Origin: a virus
IMG/VR virus record: IMGVR_UViG_3300044679_000108
Coordinates: 1 to 40,671 of that record
Length of the DNA stretch: 40,671 nt
Strand: one strand, 5' to 3'
Position 1 is the stretch's first letter. Each line of letters opens with the position of its first letter. Positions 32,941 through 39,770 of this stretch are shown here, piece by piece. Both the position numbers and the translations under genes were made by a program. The notes under the pieces are model-generated. The model saw nothing but the letters and a program-made list of their open reading frames with translations, had not been told where the DNA came from and did no database searches.

Positions 32941-33429
32941 TCAGCCCTCCTCGGTGGCAAGCGACAGACGCTTCACGTGAGCAAGCGCAGCGCGTACATG
33001 GCGCCCGACCGCATCAGCGCTGAGGCCGAGCAGCTCGGCGAGTTGTGGATAGGAGATGCGCGCGCCGTCGCGCAGGTGTTCGCCGCGACGCTCCGCGGCC
33101 TCGGCGACGTCGAGCGCGCAGCTCGGCGGCGTTGGGTATTCGAGCCACCGCGGAGCGATCGTCGTGCCCGGCGGCACGCCGTTGCGCCGGATCCCGCGCC
33201 GGTCGGGACCATCGACGCGCCACAGGTGGTGGCGACAGCGCACGAACGGACACGGCCGCTCGCCGGCTTCGCACTCTGCGCGGCCGCCGCTTGGCAATCC
33301 TTCGCGCGGCATCCACGTCGGATCGGTGGGCAACGCGAGCACCTTGCGCAGCCATGCCCGCGTCTGCTCCTCGCCGGATAGCTGCACCTCGCTCGTGTGC
33401 GAGGCCTCGTTGCTGCGAGCGCGCGTCAT
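32941..33429 (-). CDS. Sigma-region-4-like Cys/His protein, paralogue A
   Basis: 162 residues, ATGA-coupled to paralogue B. A Cys/His block (C53, C60, PFVRC65 and HH67-68 followed by LW) leads to SCALDVAE (from 103), then a helix-turn-helix at ~126-152 (ISYPQLAELLGLSADAVGRH) like sigma-70 region 4. The block and its spacing are shared with the next gene. The HTH is more divergent than in paralogue B. Probably a transcription regulator that binds DNA or RNA polymerase; inferred from the fold. Confidence 0.65.
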   Translation of the reverse strand: MTRARSNEASHTSEVQLSGEEQTRAWLRKVLALPTDPTWMPREGLPSGGRAECEAGERPCPFVRCRHHLWRVDGPDRRGIRRNGVPPGTTIAPRWLEYPTPPSCALDVAEAAERRGEHLRDGARISYPQLAELLGLSADAVGRHVRAALAHVKRLSLATEEG

Positions 33430-33896
33430 CGCATCGCCTCCAGCATCGCGAGGCTGACGCCGCCGGCGCGCAGCTTCGCGAGGCCTGCGCGCTCGATCTG
33501 ATTCACGCGCGTCGCGGTGAGGCCCAGGATGCCGCCCACCTCTTCGAGTGTGATGCCGCCGCGTGCGGCGACGTCGAGCGTGCAGCTTGCGGCCATCGGG
33601 CGCAGGGTCGTCTCGCCCTGGATGCCCATCGCCGGATTGCCGGCGCGGCTCGCCTGCTCGAGCAGCCACAGATGATGGCTGCACGAGACGAACGGGCATG
33701 GGCGCGGCATGTCCACGCAGTCGGCGCGGGTCGGCGGCACGCCGGCGCGGAACTCCCAGGACGCCGCCAGCGCGATCGGCTCGAGCACCGGCAGGCGACG
33801 GCCGCGGCCGCCGACCTGCTGCTCGACGATATGGTCGTGCTGTGCGCCAGGTGCAATGACCAGTGGCCGGGGCTTCCTGGGCTTGCGCCGGCTCAC
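33426..33896 (-). CDS. Sigma-region-4-like Cys/His protein, paralogue B
   Basis: 156 residues from a GTG overlapping the ParB-like stop. It has the same order as paralogue A: C60, C67, PFVSC72 and HH74-75 before LW, then SCTLDVA (from 104), then a clear sigma-70 region-4-like HTH at ~115-143 (GITLEEVGGILGLTATRVNQ). An N-terminal basic tail (SRRKPRKPRP) may add DNA contacts. It lacks region 2, so it cannot be a complete sigma factor. A role in switching host RNA polymerase to phage genes is an inference. Confidence 0.65.
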   Translation of the reverse strand: MSRRKPRKPRPLVIAPGAQHDHIVEQQVGGRGRRLPVLEPIALAASWEFRAGVPPTRADCVDMPRPCPFVSCSHHLWLLEQASRAGNPAMGIQGETTLRPMAASCTLDVAARGGITLEEVGGILGLTATRVNQIERAGLAKLRAGGVSLAMLEAMR

Positions 33897-34669
33897 GCCG
33901 CGCTCCTCGTCGAGGCCTGCTGGACGAGCTGCACGAGGTAGACGCGGCCGGCGAATCCGACGTGCACGCCCTTGGCGTCGAGTCGCGCGCACGTGCCGCC
34001 GATGCGCGTTATGGCGTGCTCGATCGCATTGAGGAGCTGCATGGTCGGCGTGCGGGATGTTCCGTCGCCCTGCTGGTCGAGTAGTGCGCGCACCGCCTTG
34101 CCGGCGATCGGGCCGGTCGGCTGCTCGAGCTTGGCGATCGCCGCGCGCTGCTCCTCCGCGGGCAGCCTCACGAGCTCCTCGGCGGCGCCGAGCGCGAGCT
34201 CGCCGCGGTCGATGGCGGCGACCACCTCGGGCACGGCCTGGTCGAGCACGTGGCGCGCGCGGGACACGCTGCGCTCGCCGACGTCGGCGCGCTTGGCGAC
34301 GTCAGCCTGTCGAATCCCCGCCGTTTGGCGGCCTTTCGCGGGCCGGCCGGGCACGAGGGCCGCCATGCGCGCGGCGGCGAGAGCGCGCTGCGATGGGTTG
34401 AGATTGCGACGCGGGCCGTTCTGCGACCAAACGAACGCGAGGATCTTCGCGGGTCCGCCCCTGAATACGCGGAATCGCGGCTTGACGCCGGCGATGATGC
34501 AGGCCTTCGCGCGATTGCGGCCGTCGAGGATGAGCTCGCCCTCATCCGTCCAGATCGGCTCGTTGAGGCCGTTCGCGAGGATGTCGGCAGCGAGCTCGGC
34601 GAGCTCGTCGCCGACCATCAGCGGGAACACGTCAGCCGCCGGGTGCGTATCGTGGTCGCCGATCTTCAT
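33893..34669 (-). CDS. ParB/Srx-domain DNA-binding protein
   Basis: 258 residues, ATGA overlap at the start. Residues ~10-70 match the ParB N-terminal domain (ELAADILANGLNEPIWTDEG, then LILDGRNRAKACIIAG, where DGRNR replaces the usual GERR box). An HTH follows near residue 115-140 (ADVAKRADVGERSVSRARHV). Phage ParB-like proteins can be partition factors, nucleases or transcription regulators. No ParA is encoded, so simple partitioning of a plasmid prophage is unlikely, and the integrase argues against it. Confidence 0.7.
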   Translation of the reverse strand: MKIGDHDTHPAADVFPLMVGDELAELAADILANGLNEPIWTDEGELILDGRNRAKACIIAGVKPRFRVFRGGPAKILAFVWSQNGPRRNLNPSQRALAAARMAALVPGRPAKGRQTAGIRQADVAKRADVGERSVSRARHVLDQAVPEVVAAIDRGELALGAAEELVRLPAEEQRAAIAKLEQPTGPIAGKAVRALLDQQGDGTSRTPTMQLLNAIEHAITRIGGTCARLDAKGVHVGFAGRVYLVQLVQQASTRSAA

Positions 34670-34977
34670 GCCGCGCCGCGGCGCAGCTCGCCGACGATGC
34701 GCGCGGCCTCGCCGGTGCCGGCGTCGCGATCGTACAGCCGCGGACTGAAGGTCTTCGTCTCGCGGTTTAGGGTGACCTTCAGCGGCCGGCCGCTGAAGTA
34801 GTCGATGTGGATGCGCCCTTTGTCCGCGTTGTAGTTCGCGAGCGCGGCGCGAACGTCCTCGATGGCGAGGCGCTCGTTGTTGTGGAGATAGCCCATGCCG
34901 AGCGGCCGCGTCCCGTGATAGAGCGCGTGCACAAGCTCCGCCTCGTCGATCCCGTCGTAGCTGATCTCGTCACCCAT
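34666..34977 (-). CDS. Conserved phage protein of unknown function (GRPLKV / LYDRD type)
   Basis: 103 residues; GAGGAGG precedes the ATG at good spacing, so translation is initiated independently. The sequence LVHALYHGTRPLGMGYLHNN, then IDYFSGRPLKVTL, then LYDRDAGTGEAARIV, is a pattern seen in many unrelated tailed phages. The function of that family is unknown to me. Confidence 0.65.
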   Translation of the reverse strand: MGDEISYDGIDEAELVHALYHGTRPLGMGYLHNNERLAIEDVRAALANYNADKGRIHIDYFSGRPLKVTLNRETKTFSPRLYDRDAGTGEAARIVGELRRGAA

Positions 34978-35034
34978 CGAGCGCCTCCTCGACCGGCGGC
35001 CTCCTTCACGGAGACCTGTAGCGCGGCCGTTCGT

Positions 35035-35265
35035 TCAGATCTCTCCCAATGGCGACTCGGGCGCGAGGGTGTGAATCAACGGCGGCTCGGTGACACGCCG
35101 CGCCGCGCGGCGCTGGTCGCGGAGGCGTTGCATGCAGATGCGCGTGCGCTCGCGGGCGAGCTCGCGGCAGTCCCTGCAGAGGCAGTGGTCGTCGGCGGCG
35201 GGCGCGCCGCAGCGCGTGCAAAGGGGCTCGGCGGCGGTCTTGCGCTCGAGATAGAGGGCTGTCAT
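35035..35265 (-). CDS. Small zinc-ribbon protein
   Basis: 76 residues; ATGA overlap. CTRC followed by CLCRDC forms a compact Cys4 or Cys5 knuckle near residues 16-34, followed by an Arg-rich helix (ERTRICMQRLRDQRRAARR). Short basic zinc-ribbon proteins are common phage regulators, but the target is unknown. Confidence 0.6.
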   Translation of the reverse strand: MTALYLERKTAAEPLCTRCGAPAADDHCLCRDCRELARERTRICMQRLRDQRRAARRVTEPPLIHTLAPESPLGEI

Positions 35266-35444
35266 GCCATGCCTGCCGACGCCGACACCCAGCAATCGCC
35301 GATGGCGCTCCAGAGGTAGGTCGCGCCGCCCTTGAGGACGATCATGATGCTGTCGCTGCGGAGGAGGATACGCGCGACGATCGCCGGGCTCGGGGGTCCG
35401 CGATCGGAAAACGGCTCGCACCTGCGGGCGCAGGTGTCCGTCAC
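35262..35444 (-). CDS. Small hypothetical protein near the integrase
   Basis: 60 residues from GTG 35444; internal ATG 35342 is possible. It overlaps the next gene by ATGA. Strand-like end (IMIVLKGGATYLWSAIGDCW). The assignment depends mainly on coupling with the zinc-ribbon gene. Confidence 0.4.
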   Translation of the reverse strand: MTDTCARRCEPFSDRGPPSPAIVARILLRSDSIMIVLKGGATYLWSAIGDCWVSASAGMA

Positions 35445-35483
35445 AGCGCGCCACCGCGTGCCATCAATCCGAAATCGTAGCAG

Positions 35484-35516
35484 CGATCGCAGTGGTCTAG
35501 AAAACCACTGCGATCG
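35484..35516. other. 13-bp perfect inverted repeat beside the integrase; candidate attachment site
   Basis: CGATCGCAGTGGT (35484-35496) pairs with ACCACTGCGATCG (35504-35516) across the seven bases CTAGAAA. It lies 23 bp past the integrase stop. No T-run follows on either strand, so terminator function is unlikely. A core attP site or a recombinase/operator site fits better. The bacterial partner site cannot be seen here. Confidence 0.55.
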
Positions 35517-35538
35517 ACGGCGAAACACCCTGCATTCG

Positions 35539-36648
35539 TCATGACTTGCCTCCGTTCTTCGTGGGATCGTCGGACACGCTTGGGACACCAATAGCGAGCG
35601 CCACGGCGCGCGAGATCGACGCCTTCTCGCCGGCGTCGGCGATGGAGTAGTGAGAGACCATCTCATCGGTGACGTGGCCGGTGATGGCCATGAGCGCCTC
35701 GCGCGAGCCGCGGCGACGACCCGCGTCGTTGAAGGTGCGGCGCAGCCCGTGGGTCGTGACGCGCGGAACGCCGGCGGCCGCGCAGGCCTTCTCGAGCACG
35801 CTGCGCAAGGGCGAGCCGCGATGAAGGCCGCCGCGGCGCGAGGGGAACACGAGCTCGTCATCGCCGCGCGGTCGACCGAATAGCGCGACCACCTCGAGCA
35901 GCGCGGGGACGTCGCGATAGCTGCCCTTCGTCTTGGGCTCGACCAGGGCGCCGCGATCGTTGCCGCGCCGCACCCGCGCGACGTCGTGTCGGAGGTCGCC
36001 CCAGCGCAGCGCTGTCGCCTCCCCGATGCGGAGGCCCGTGGTCATCAGGAGGAACACCAGCCCGATCCAGTGGCGCGGCACGCGCGCGAGCACGCGCGCG
36101 GCCTGGTCGGGCGTGAGCAGGTTCGGGTCGTCCTCGGTGTAGCGCCGCACGCGCGGCGGCCGCACGCGATCGCACCAGTACCTGACGGCGTAGCCCTCCG
36201 CGAGGCTGTCGCGCGCGATGGTGCGCAGCATGCGGAGCTCGTTGAGCACCGTGTTGCCGGCGGCGCCGGCGCGAGTGCGGCGCGCAACGTACTCCTCGAT
36301 GTGACTCGGCGCGATCGCGTCGAGCCAGAGCGCGCCGAGCGCAGCGCGAACGTGCCGCAGCGAGAACTCGTACTTGCGGGCGACACTGCCCTTGAGCTGC
36401 ACGCGCCGACGCGCGAGCCACTCGGCGGCGAACTCGGCGAGCGTCTTGCGCAATGGCCGCGAGCTCGAGCTCGCGAGCTCGGCGCGGATGCGGTCGCGCG
36501 CGTGAAGCGCGTCGGCCTTCGTGCCCGCGATCGTCGCCTTGCGGTTGACGACCTTGCGCGTACGCGAGTCGACGCGGCGCACGCGCACGAGCCAGCGGCC
36601 GCGCTCGAGCTGCCGGATTCCCTCGTTGAGCTTCGCCGCGGCCGCCAC
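35539..36648 (-). CDS. int: Tyrosine integrase
   Basis: 369 residues from a GTG (the preceding in-frame TGA is 12 bases upstream, so this is the first possible start). Residues ~65-165 form the N-terminal core-binding domain. The catalytic set is complete: Arg207 (GLRIGEA), Lys241 (KTKGSYRDVP), His300 and Arg303 (THGLRRTF), His325 (GHVTDEM) and nucleophile Tyr334. It integrates the phage DNA into, and excises it from, the host chromosome. It argues strongly for a temperate life cycle. Confidence 0.92.
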   Translation of the reverse strand: MAAAAKLNEGIRQLERGRWLVRVRRVDSRTRKVVNRKATIAGTKADALHARDRIRAELASSSSRPLRKTLAEFAAEWLARRRVQLKGSVARKYEFSLRHVRAALGALWLDAIAPSHIEEYVARRTRAGAAGNTVLNELRMLRTIARDSLAEGYAVRYWCDRVRPPRVRRYTEDDPNLLTPDQAARVLARVPRHWIGLVFLLMTTGLRIGEATALRWGDLRHDVARVRRGNDRGALVEPKTKGSYRDVPALLEVVALFGRPRGDDELVFPSRRGGLHRGSPLRSVLEKACAAAGVPRVTTHGLRRTFNDAGRRRGSREALMAITGHVTDEMVSHYSIADAGEKASISRAVALAIGVPSVSDDPTKNGGKS

Positions 36649-36660
36649 CGATGCGATGGG

Positions 36661-36930
36661 TCAGATATCGAGGTGGATGCGCTGGACGCTGAGCGTGAGG
36701 TTCGCGCTCCATCCGTCCGATCGCGAGCCGCTCGCCTCGACCTTGACCGCGTTCGCCCAGTCGGTGTCGAGCTTGAGGTCGTTGACCGCGGCGATCGCCC
36801 GGTCCTTGACCGCGAGCACGTCCTTCTCCTCTTCCTTGCCCGCGTACTGCGCGGCCGCCTTGTCGAAGTCCTCGGCGAGGACCGCGAGAACCTTCTCCTT
36901 GGAAGCCGTGCGACTGATGCTCCAGCTCAT
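36661..36930 (-). CDS. Small hypothetical protein
   Basis: 89 residues; AAGGGAGAAC precedes the ATG, so it is well initiated. Helical N-terminal half (EKVLAVLAEDFDKAAAQYAG) and a beta-like end (VKVEASGSRSDGWSANLTLS). Not recognised. It directly precedes the integrase gene and may share its transcript. Confidence 0.6.
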   Translation of the reverse strand: MSWSISRTASKEKVLAVLAEDFDKAAAQYAGKEEEKDVLAVKDRAIAAVNDLKLDTDWANAVKVEASGSRSDGWSANLTLSVQRIHLDI

Positions 36931-36966
36931 GCTCGTTCTCCCTTGCCGCGGTTCGCGGCGAAAGCG

Positions 36967-37218
36967 TTAGGCGGCGATGTGGCCGCGGCGGATGAACAGG
37001 CGCGCGAGCTCGACGTTGTTTCGGCAGCCGAGCTTCGCCAGCAGGTGACCGCGGTGCGTGTCGACCGTCTTGATGGAGATCCCGAGCGCCTTGGCGATCT
37101 CGCGGTTCGGCTCGCCGCGGGCGAGCATCGCGACCTCGCGCTCGCGATGCGTCAGCGCCTCGAGCTCGTCTCGAGGCGGCTCGCTGGTGACGACCAGGTC
37201 GGCGCCGACGTCGCTCAT
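36967..37218 (-). CDS. Stand-alone LuxR/GerE-type HTH protein
   Basis: 83 residues; ATGA overlap with the upstream gene. Residues ~21-80 match the GerE HTH (LTHREREVAMLARGEPNREI, AKALGISIKTVDTHRGHLLA, KLGCRNNVELARLFIR). There is no receiver or ligand domain, as in some small sporulation-type or phage regulators. It may control integrase or adjacent genes; this is inferred from position. Confidence 0.75.
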   Translation of the reverse strand: MSDVGADLVVTSEPPRDELEALTHREREVAMLARGEPNREIAKALGISIKTVDTHRGHLLAKLGCRNNVELARLFIRRGHIAA

Positions 37219-37448
37219 CGCTTGCCTCGGTGCGTCTGTCGAGCGCGTTGGCGCTGTTGAGTCCACGAGACGAGCTCGGGCAGGCTCATGCTCTGCGAGC
37301 CGAAGTGTCGGGCGCGATCGCGGCGTTCGGCGGCGGAGCCGATGCGGAGCGTCTCTCTTATCGTGAGCTGCGCGGCCGACTTGATGAGGCCTGCAGCCAT
37401 CAGCCCGTTGGCCACGGCGACCGCCGCGACCGCGCGCATCCTGCTCAT
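37215..37448 (-). CDS. Small membrane-anchored hypothetical protein
   Basis: 77 residues with one hydrophobic segment at ~4-28 (MRAVAAVAVANGLMAAGLIK) and a basic, Gln/Arg-rich tail. ATGA coupling at both ends. A small inner-membrane protein of unknown role. Confidence 0.5.
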   Translation of the reverse strand: MSRMRAVAAVAVANGLMAAGLIKSAAQLTIRETLRIGSAAERRDRARHFGSQSMSLPELVSWTQQRQRARQTHRGKR

Positions 37449-37852
37449 CGACCGGCCTCGACGCCCCACTCGCGCGGCGCGGCGAGCACATTGGTCGCGC
37501 TGCCGGTCGTGGTGAACTTCGGCAGCTCCCGCTCGAGGCGCGCCGCGGGAACGAGCGCGCGGGCGAGCGACTCCCAGTCGACCTTCGTCGCGCCGGCGCG
37601 CGGCTGTAGCGCGACCGTGCCGCTCGAGCTCGCAATGAAGCGCACCGCGTGCCGGTCGAATGCGGCCTTGACCACGCCGCGCGCGAGCTCGAGGACCTGT
37701 TCGGCCTTCGACTTCGCGATGTGCGCCGCTTTCCAGGCGGCGATCTGCGCGTCGGTCTCGCGATCCGCAACCATGCCGGGATTCCCGGCGGGCGGCGCGG
37801 CCGCGCTGGCGGCGGCCTGATGGTTCGATGCGCGGCCGTTGCTCTTGCCCAT
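37445..37852 (-). CDS. Hypothetical protein
   Basis: 135 residues from ATG 37852. Disordered start, then a helix (TDAQIAAWKAAHIAKSKAEQ) and a mixed region (VKAAFDRHAVRFIASSSG, ATKVDWESLARALVPAAR). It is the first gene of the integrase transcription unit, with an AACCCTTCAA motif 31 nt upstream. Function unknown. Confidence 0.55.
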   Translation of the reverse strand: MGKSNGRASNHQAAASAAAPPAGNPGMVADRETDAQIAAWKAAHIAKSKAEQVLELARGVVKAAFDRHAVRFIASSSGTVALQPRAGATKVDWESLARALVPAARLERELPKFTTTGSATNVLAAPREWGVEAGR

Positions 37853-37883
37853 CGCGGCGAGCCTGCGCGGCCGCACGCGCGGC

Positions 37884-37893
37884 TTGAAGGGTT
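37884..37893 (-). promoter_or_regulatory. AACCCTTCAA motif 31 nt before a start codon
   Basis: Third member, two mismatches from the copies at 6104 and 7408, at the same distance from a start. It is within the 174-base spacer 37853-38026, which otherwise shows no clear feature. Confidence 0.35.
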
Positions 37894-38026
37894 GTGTTGG
37901 TGGCCCGTCGATTTCCGTCCGAGCGTGTGGCTGCGCGACCTCGCCAATCACGCGGCGCTGCAACGCGCAGTCAAGCGGTAGCCGGCTGAGTCAAGTCGGT
38001 TGGCGCGTTTCGCTCCGGACCGCCAC

Positions 38027-38686
38027 CTACGTTGCGGCGGTGGCGGGGGTGGCAACGCCGTTGCGAGCCGACTTCAACGCGCGGAGGGTCTTCGGGGCGG
38101 CCTCGGCGGCGGCTTCCTCGCGGAGTCGGCGATGGAGGACGCTGTCCGGGATACCGAGCTCACGCTCGATCTCGCGCAACGATGCGCCGGCGGCGCGTAG
38201 TGCGTGCACCTTCTTCATTGGGACGCGCCGGCGTGGGCGGCCCAGCGAGCGAGCTGCGCTGGCGCGCGCCATGCCGAGCGTGTGACGTGCCTTGCGGATG
38301 ACATTCTCGAATGAAGCGAACGCCTGCACGAGCTCGAGCAGCGGGCCGGCCGCCGTCGCGTTCGTGGTGTCGAGCGGCGGTTCGCGTGCGCTGACGAAGG
38401 CGACGTCGTTCTCGCGCAGGACCTCGAGTACTACAACGAGCTCGTGCAGCGTCCCGAACATCCGGTCCATGCTGCTAACGACGAGCACGTCGTAGCTGCG
38501 CGCGCGCGCGCCGGCGAGAACTCGCAGGATGCCAGGGCGTCGTCGGACATCACGCTCGCGGTTCGTCGGATCGCCGAACGTCGTCACGAGCGTCCAGCCT
38601 CGGCTCTTCAGGAGCTCGATCGCATCGCCCTGCTCCATGTAGCCGGCATCCCCCGGCGATCCCTTCAGGTACAGCGCGGCCCTCAT
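38027..38686 (-). CDS. Serine recombinase (resolvase/invertase type) with altered active site
   Basis: 219 residues from ATG 38686; ATG 38695 is an alternative. The resolvase order is clear: N-terminal AALYLKGS with candidate nucleophile Ser10, RRRPG (50-52) in the place of the mobile Arg, YDVLVVSSMDRMFG (65-78), a long helix with FENVIRKARHTLG, and a C-terminal HTH (VHALRAAGASLREIERELGI). Compared with gamma-delta resolvase, Arg8 is Lys and Arg71 is Gly, so catalysis may be weak or lost. A second recombinase besides the integrase may control inversion, excision or gene expression. Confidence 0.75.
   Translation of the reverse strand: MRAALYLKGSPGDAGYMEQGDAIELLKSRGWTLVTTFGDPTNRERDVRRRPGILRVLAGARARSYDVLVVSSMDRMFGTLHELVVVLEVLRENDVAFVSAREPPLDTTNATAAGPLLELVQAFASFENVIRKARHTLGMARASAARSLGRPRRRVPMKKVHALRAAGASLREIERELGIPDSVLHRRLREEAAAEAAPKTLRALKSARNGVATPATAAT
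38299..38301 (-). other. No separate feature in 37853-38026 beyond the motif at 37884
   Basis: Note only: the 174-base spacer downstream of the recombinase gene was read on both strands. Apart from the AACCCTTCAA motif no hairpin, ORF or T-run stands out. This entry marks the check and carries no claim. Confidence 0.1.
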
Positions 38687-38972
38687 GACCGACATCGTAG
38701 ATGCTGCGCAGCCACGTGCGCGCGTTCTCGATCGCATCCGCTGCGCGCCGCCACTCCGGATCGTCGAAGCCGCGACCGACCGCATCGGCGAGCTCGCCGA
38801 GCGAGCGCAGCATCTCGCCGAACGCGGGCAACGTCCGCCGCGGCGTGATTGGCTGGTTGCGCCACGTCCGCAGCTCGGTTGGAGGAGCTCGAGCGGCCAG
38901 CGGTGCTGTCGCGACGACCGGGATCGTGAGCTGACGCGGGTCGGGCTTCGGGTTGGGCTTCCTGGTGGCCAT
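38550..38972 (-). CDS. Hypothetical protein overlapping the serine recombinase
   Basis: 140 residues as read; the first ~95 look genuine (TELRTWRNQPITPRRTLPAF, then DDPEWRRAADAIENARTWLR), the rest lies over the recombinase gene in another frame. Nearly all other junctions here are 4-base overlaps, and a one-base shift just before 38686 would end this gene with exactly such an ATGA. So the true product may be about 96 residues, with an error or a real frameshift near its end. First leftward gene after the switch region. Confidence 0.55.
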   Translation of the reverse strand: MATRKPNPKPDPRQLTIPVVATAPLAARAPPTELRTWRNQPITPRRTLPAFGEMLRSLGELADAVGRGFDDPEWRRAADAIENARTWLRSIYDVGHEGRAVPEGIAGGCRLHGAGRCDRAPEEPRLDARDDVRRSDEPRA

Positions 38973-39156
38973 CGAAGCGCCTATCGACCGCGGCGCGGCG
39001 GCGATTCTTCGACGGAGGCCCGATCACCGCGACAATCTGTCATATTGAAGCCTGAACGCGCTAGCAGTGCAGATCTCCAGGCCGCTGATCGATCAGATTG
39101 TGTCCCGCCTGCCCTCCAGAATTCTGGCCATGGCAGGATGAGTGGAGTAACGACGA
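38973..39156. promoter_or_regulatory. Divergent switch region with palindromes
   Basis: The only place from which transcripts can leave in both directions. It holds the perfect palindromes CTGATCGATCAG (39085-39096) and CCAGAATTCTGG (39116-39127), and an inverted pair ACAATCTG (39032-39039) and CAGATTGT (39094-39101). It is notably AT-rich for this genome (CATATTGAAG at 39041). Operators and back-to-back promoters for the lysis-lysogeny choice are likely. Confidence 0.6.
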
Positions 39157-39393
39157 ATGAGCGGCGGTCGATATAGCGTGAGACGAACGGTGTCGCGCCC
39201 GCGGGTGATGACGACAACCTACACGATGCGGGTAAACCCTGATGAGCTCCTGCGCTGGAAGGCGGCCGCGCGACGCGCGGAGCTCGGCCTCAGTGCGTGG
39301 ATTCGTGCAATCGTCGACGTGGCTGCTGCCGACGGCGACGAGGAGCAGCTCCTGTTCGCGCGCCCTGCCCCGTCCAATCCGGAGGCTCGGTGA
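39157..39393 (+). CDS. Ribbon-helix-helix-like DNA-binding protein
   Basis: 78 residues from ATG 39157 (GGAG nine bases upstream); ATG 39208 is an alternative. The part from residue 18 (TTTYTMRVNPDELLRWKAAA, then RRAELGLSAWIRAIVDVAA) has the strand-helix-helix pattern of Arc/MetJ and mobilisation-protein repressors. As the first gene after the switch region it could act as an autoregulator there. Confidence 0.6.
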   Translation: MSGGRYSVRRTVSRPRVMTTTYTMRVNPDELLRWKAAARRAELGLSAWIRAIVDVAAADGDEEQLLFARPAPSNPEAR

Positions 39394-39460
39394 TGCCGGA
39401 TCGGGGCGTTCCGCGAGTTGACCGGTACGCCGATTCTACGACCGCAGGACGAGGTCATAC

Positions 39461-39754
39461 ATGACCGCGCCGCGTCGCCGCCGCGGCGTTCCGCCCAAGA
39501 GCGTTCTCGCGTTGCGCGCGCAGGGACGCAGCCTCGAGCGCGCGATCGCGCGGACGATGGGCCGCGAACGCGAGCAGCTCGCGCTCGGGCTGCCGAGCGA
39601 TGCCGGGCCGCGGGCTCGTCGATCCAGCGCCCGGCGACTCGCTAGGCCGACGCCGACACGCTCGAGCTCGCAGCTCGCGCTGCGGATGCCGGCGACCTGC
39701 AGCGAATGCGGTCGCCGCAACTACCACCTGCGGTCGTGCTCGCGGCGCCGCTGA
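39461..39754 (+). CDS. Small basic protein with C-terminal CCHC-like knuckle
   Basis: 97 residues; GAGG precedes the ATG. The N-terminal half resembles a simple HTH (PPKSVLALRAQGRSLERAIA, RTMG), the middle is Arg/Ser-rich, and the end carries CSECGRRNYHLRSC (C-x2-C-x5-H-x3-C), a possible zinc knuckle. DNA or RNA binding is likely; target unknown. Confidence 0.6.
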   Translation: MTAPRRRRGVPPKSVLALRAQGRSLERAIARTMGREREQLALGLPSDAGPRARRSSARRLARPTPTRSSSQLALRMPATCSECGRRNYHLRSCSRRR

Positions 39755-39770
39755 CACGAAGGAGCATGAG

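Noticed and set aside
35484-35516. Rho-independent terminator
   Set aside because: The stem is strong but no T-run follows on either strand.
38466-38483. 16-base match between hairpin 1 (1833-1848) and the serine recombinase gene
   Set aside because: In the recombinase it encodes the conserved LVVSS segment and lacks the hairpin partner; a match of this length can arise by chance in a GC-biased genome.
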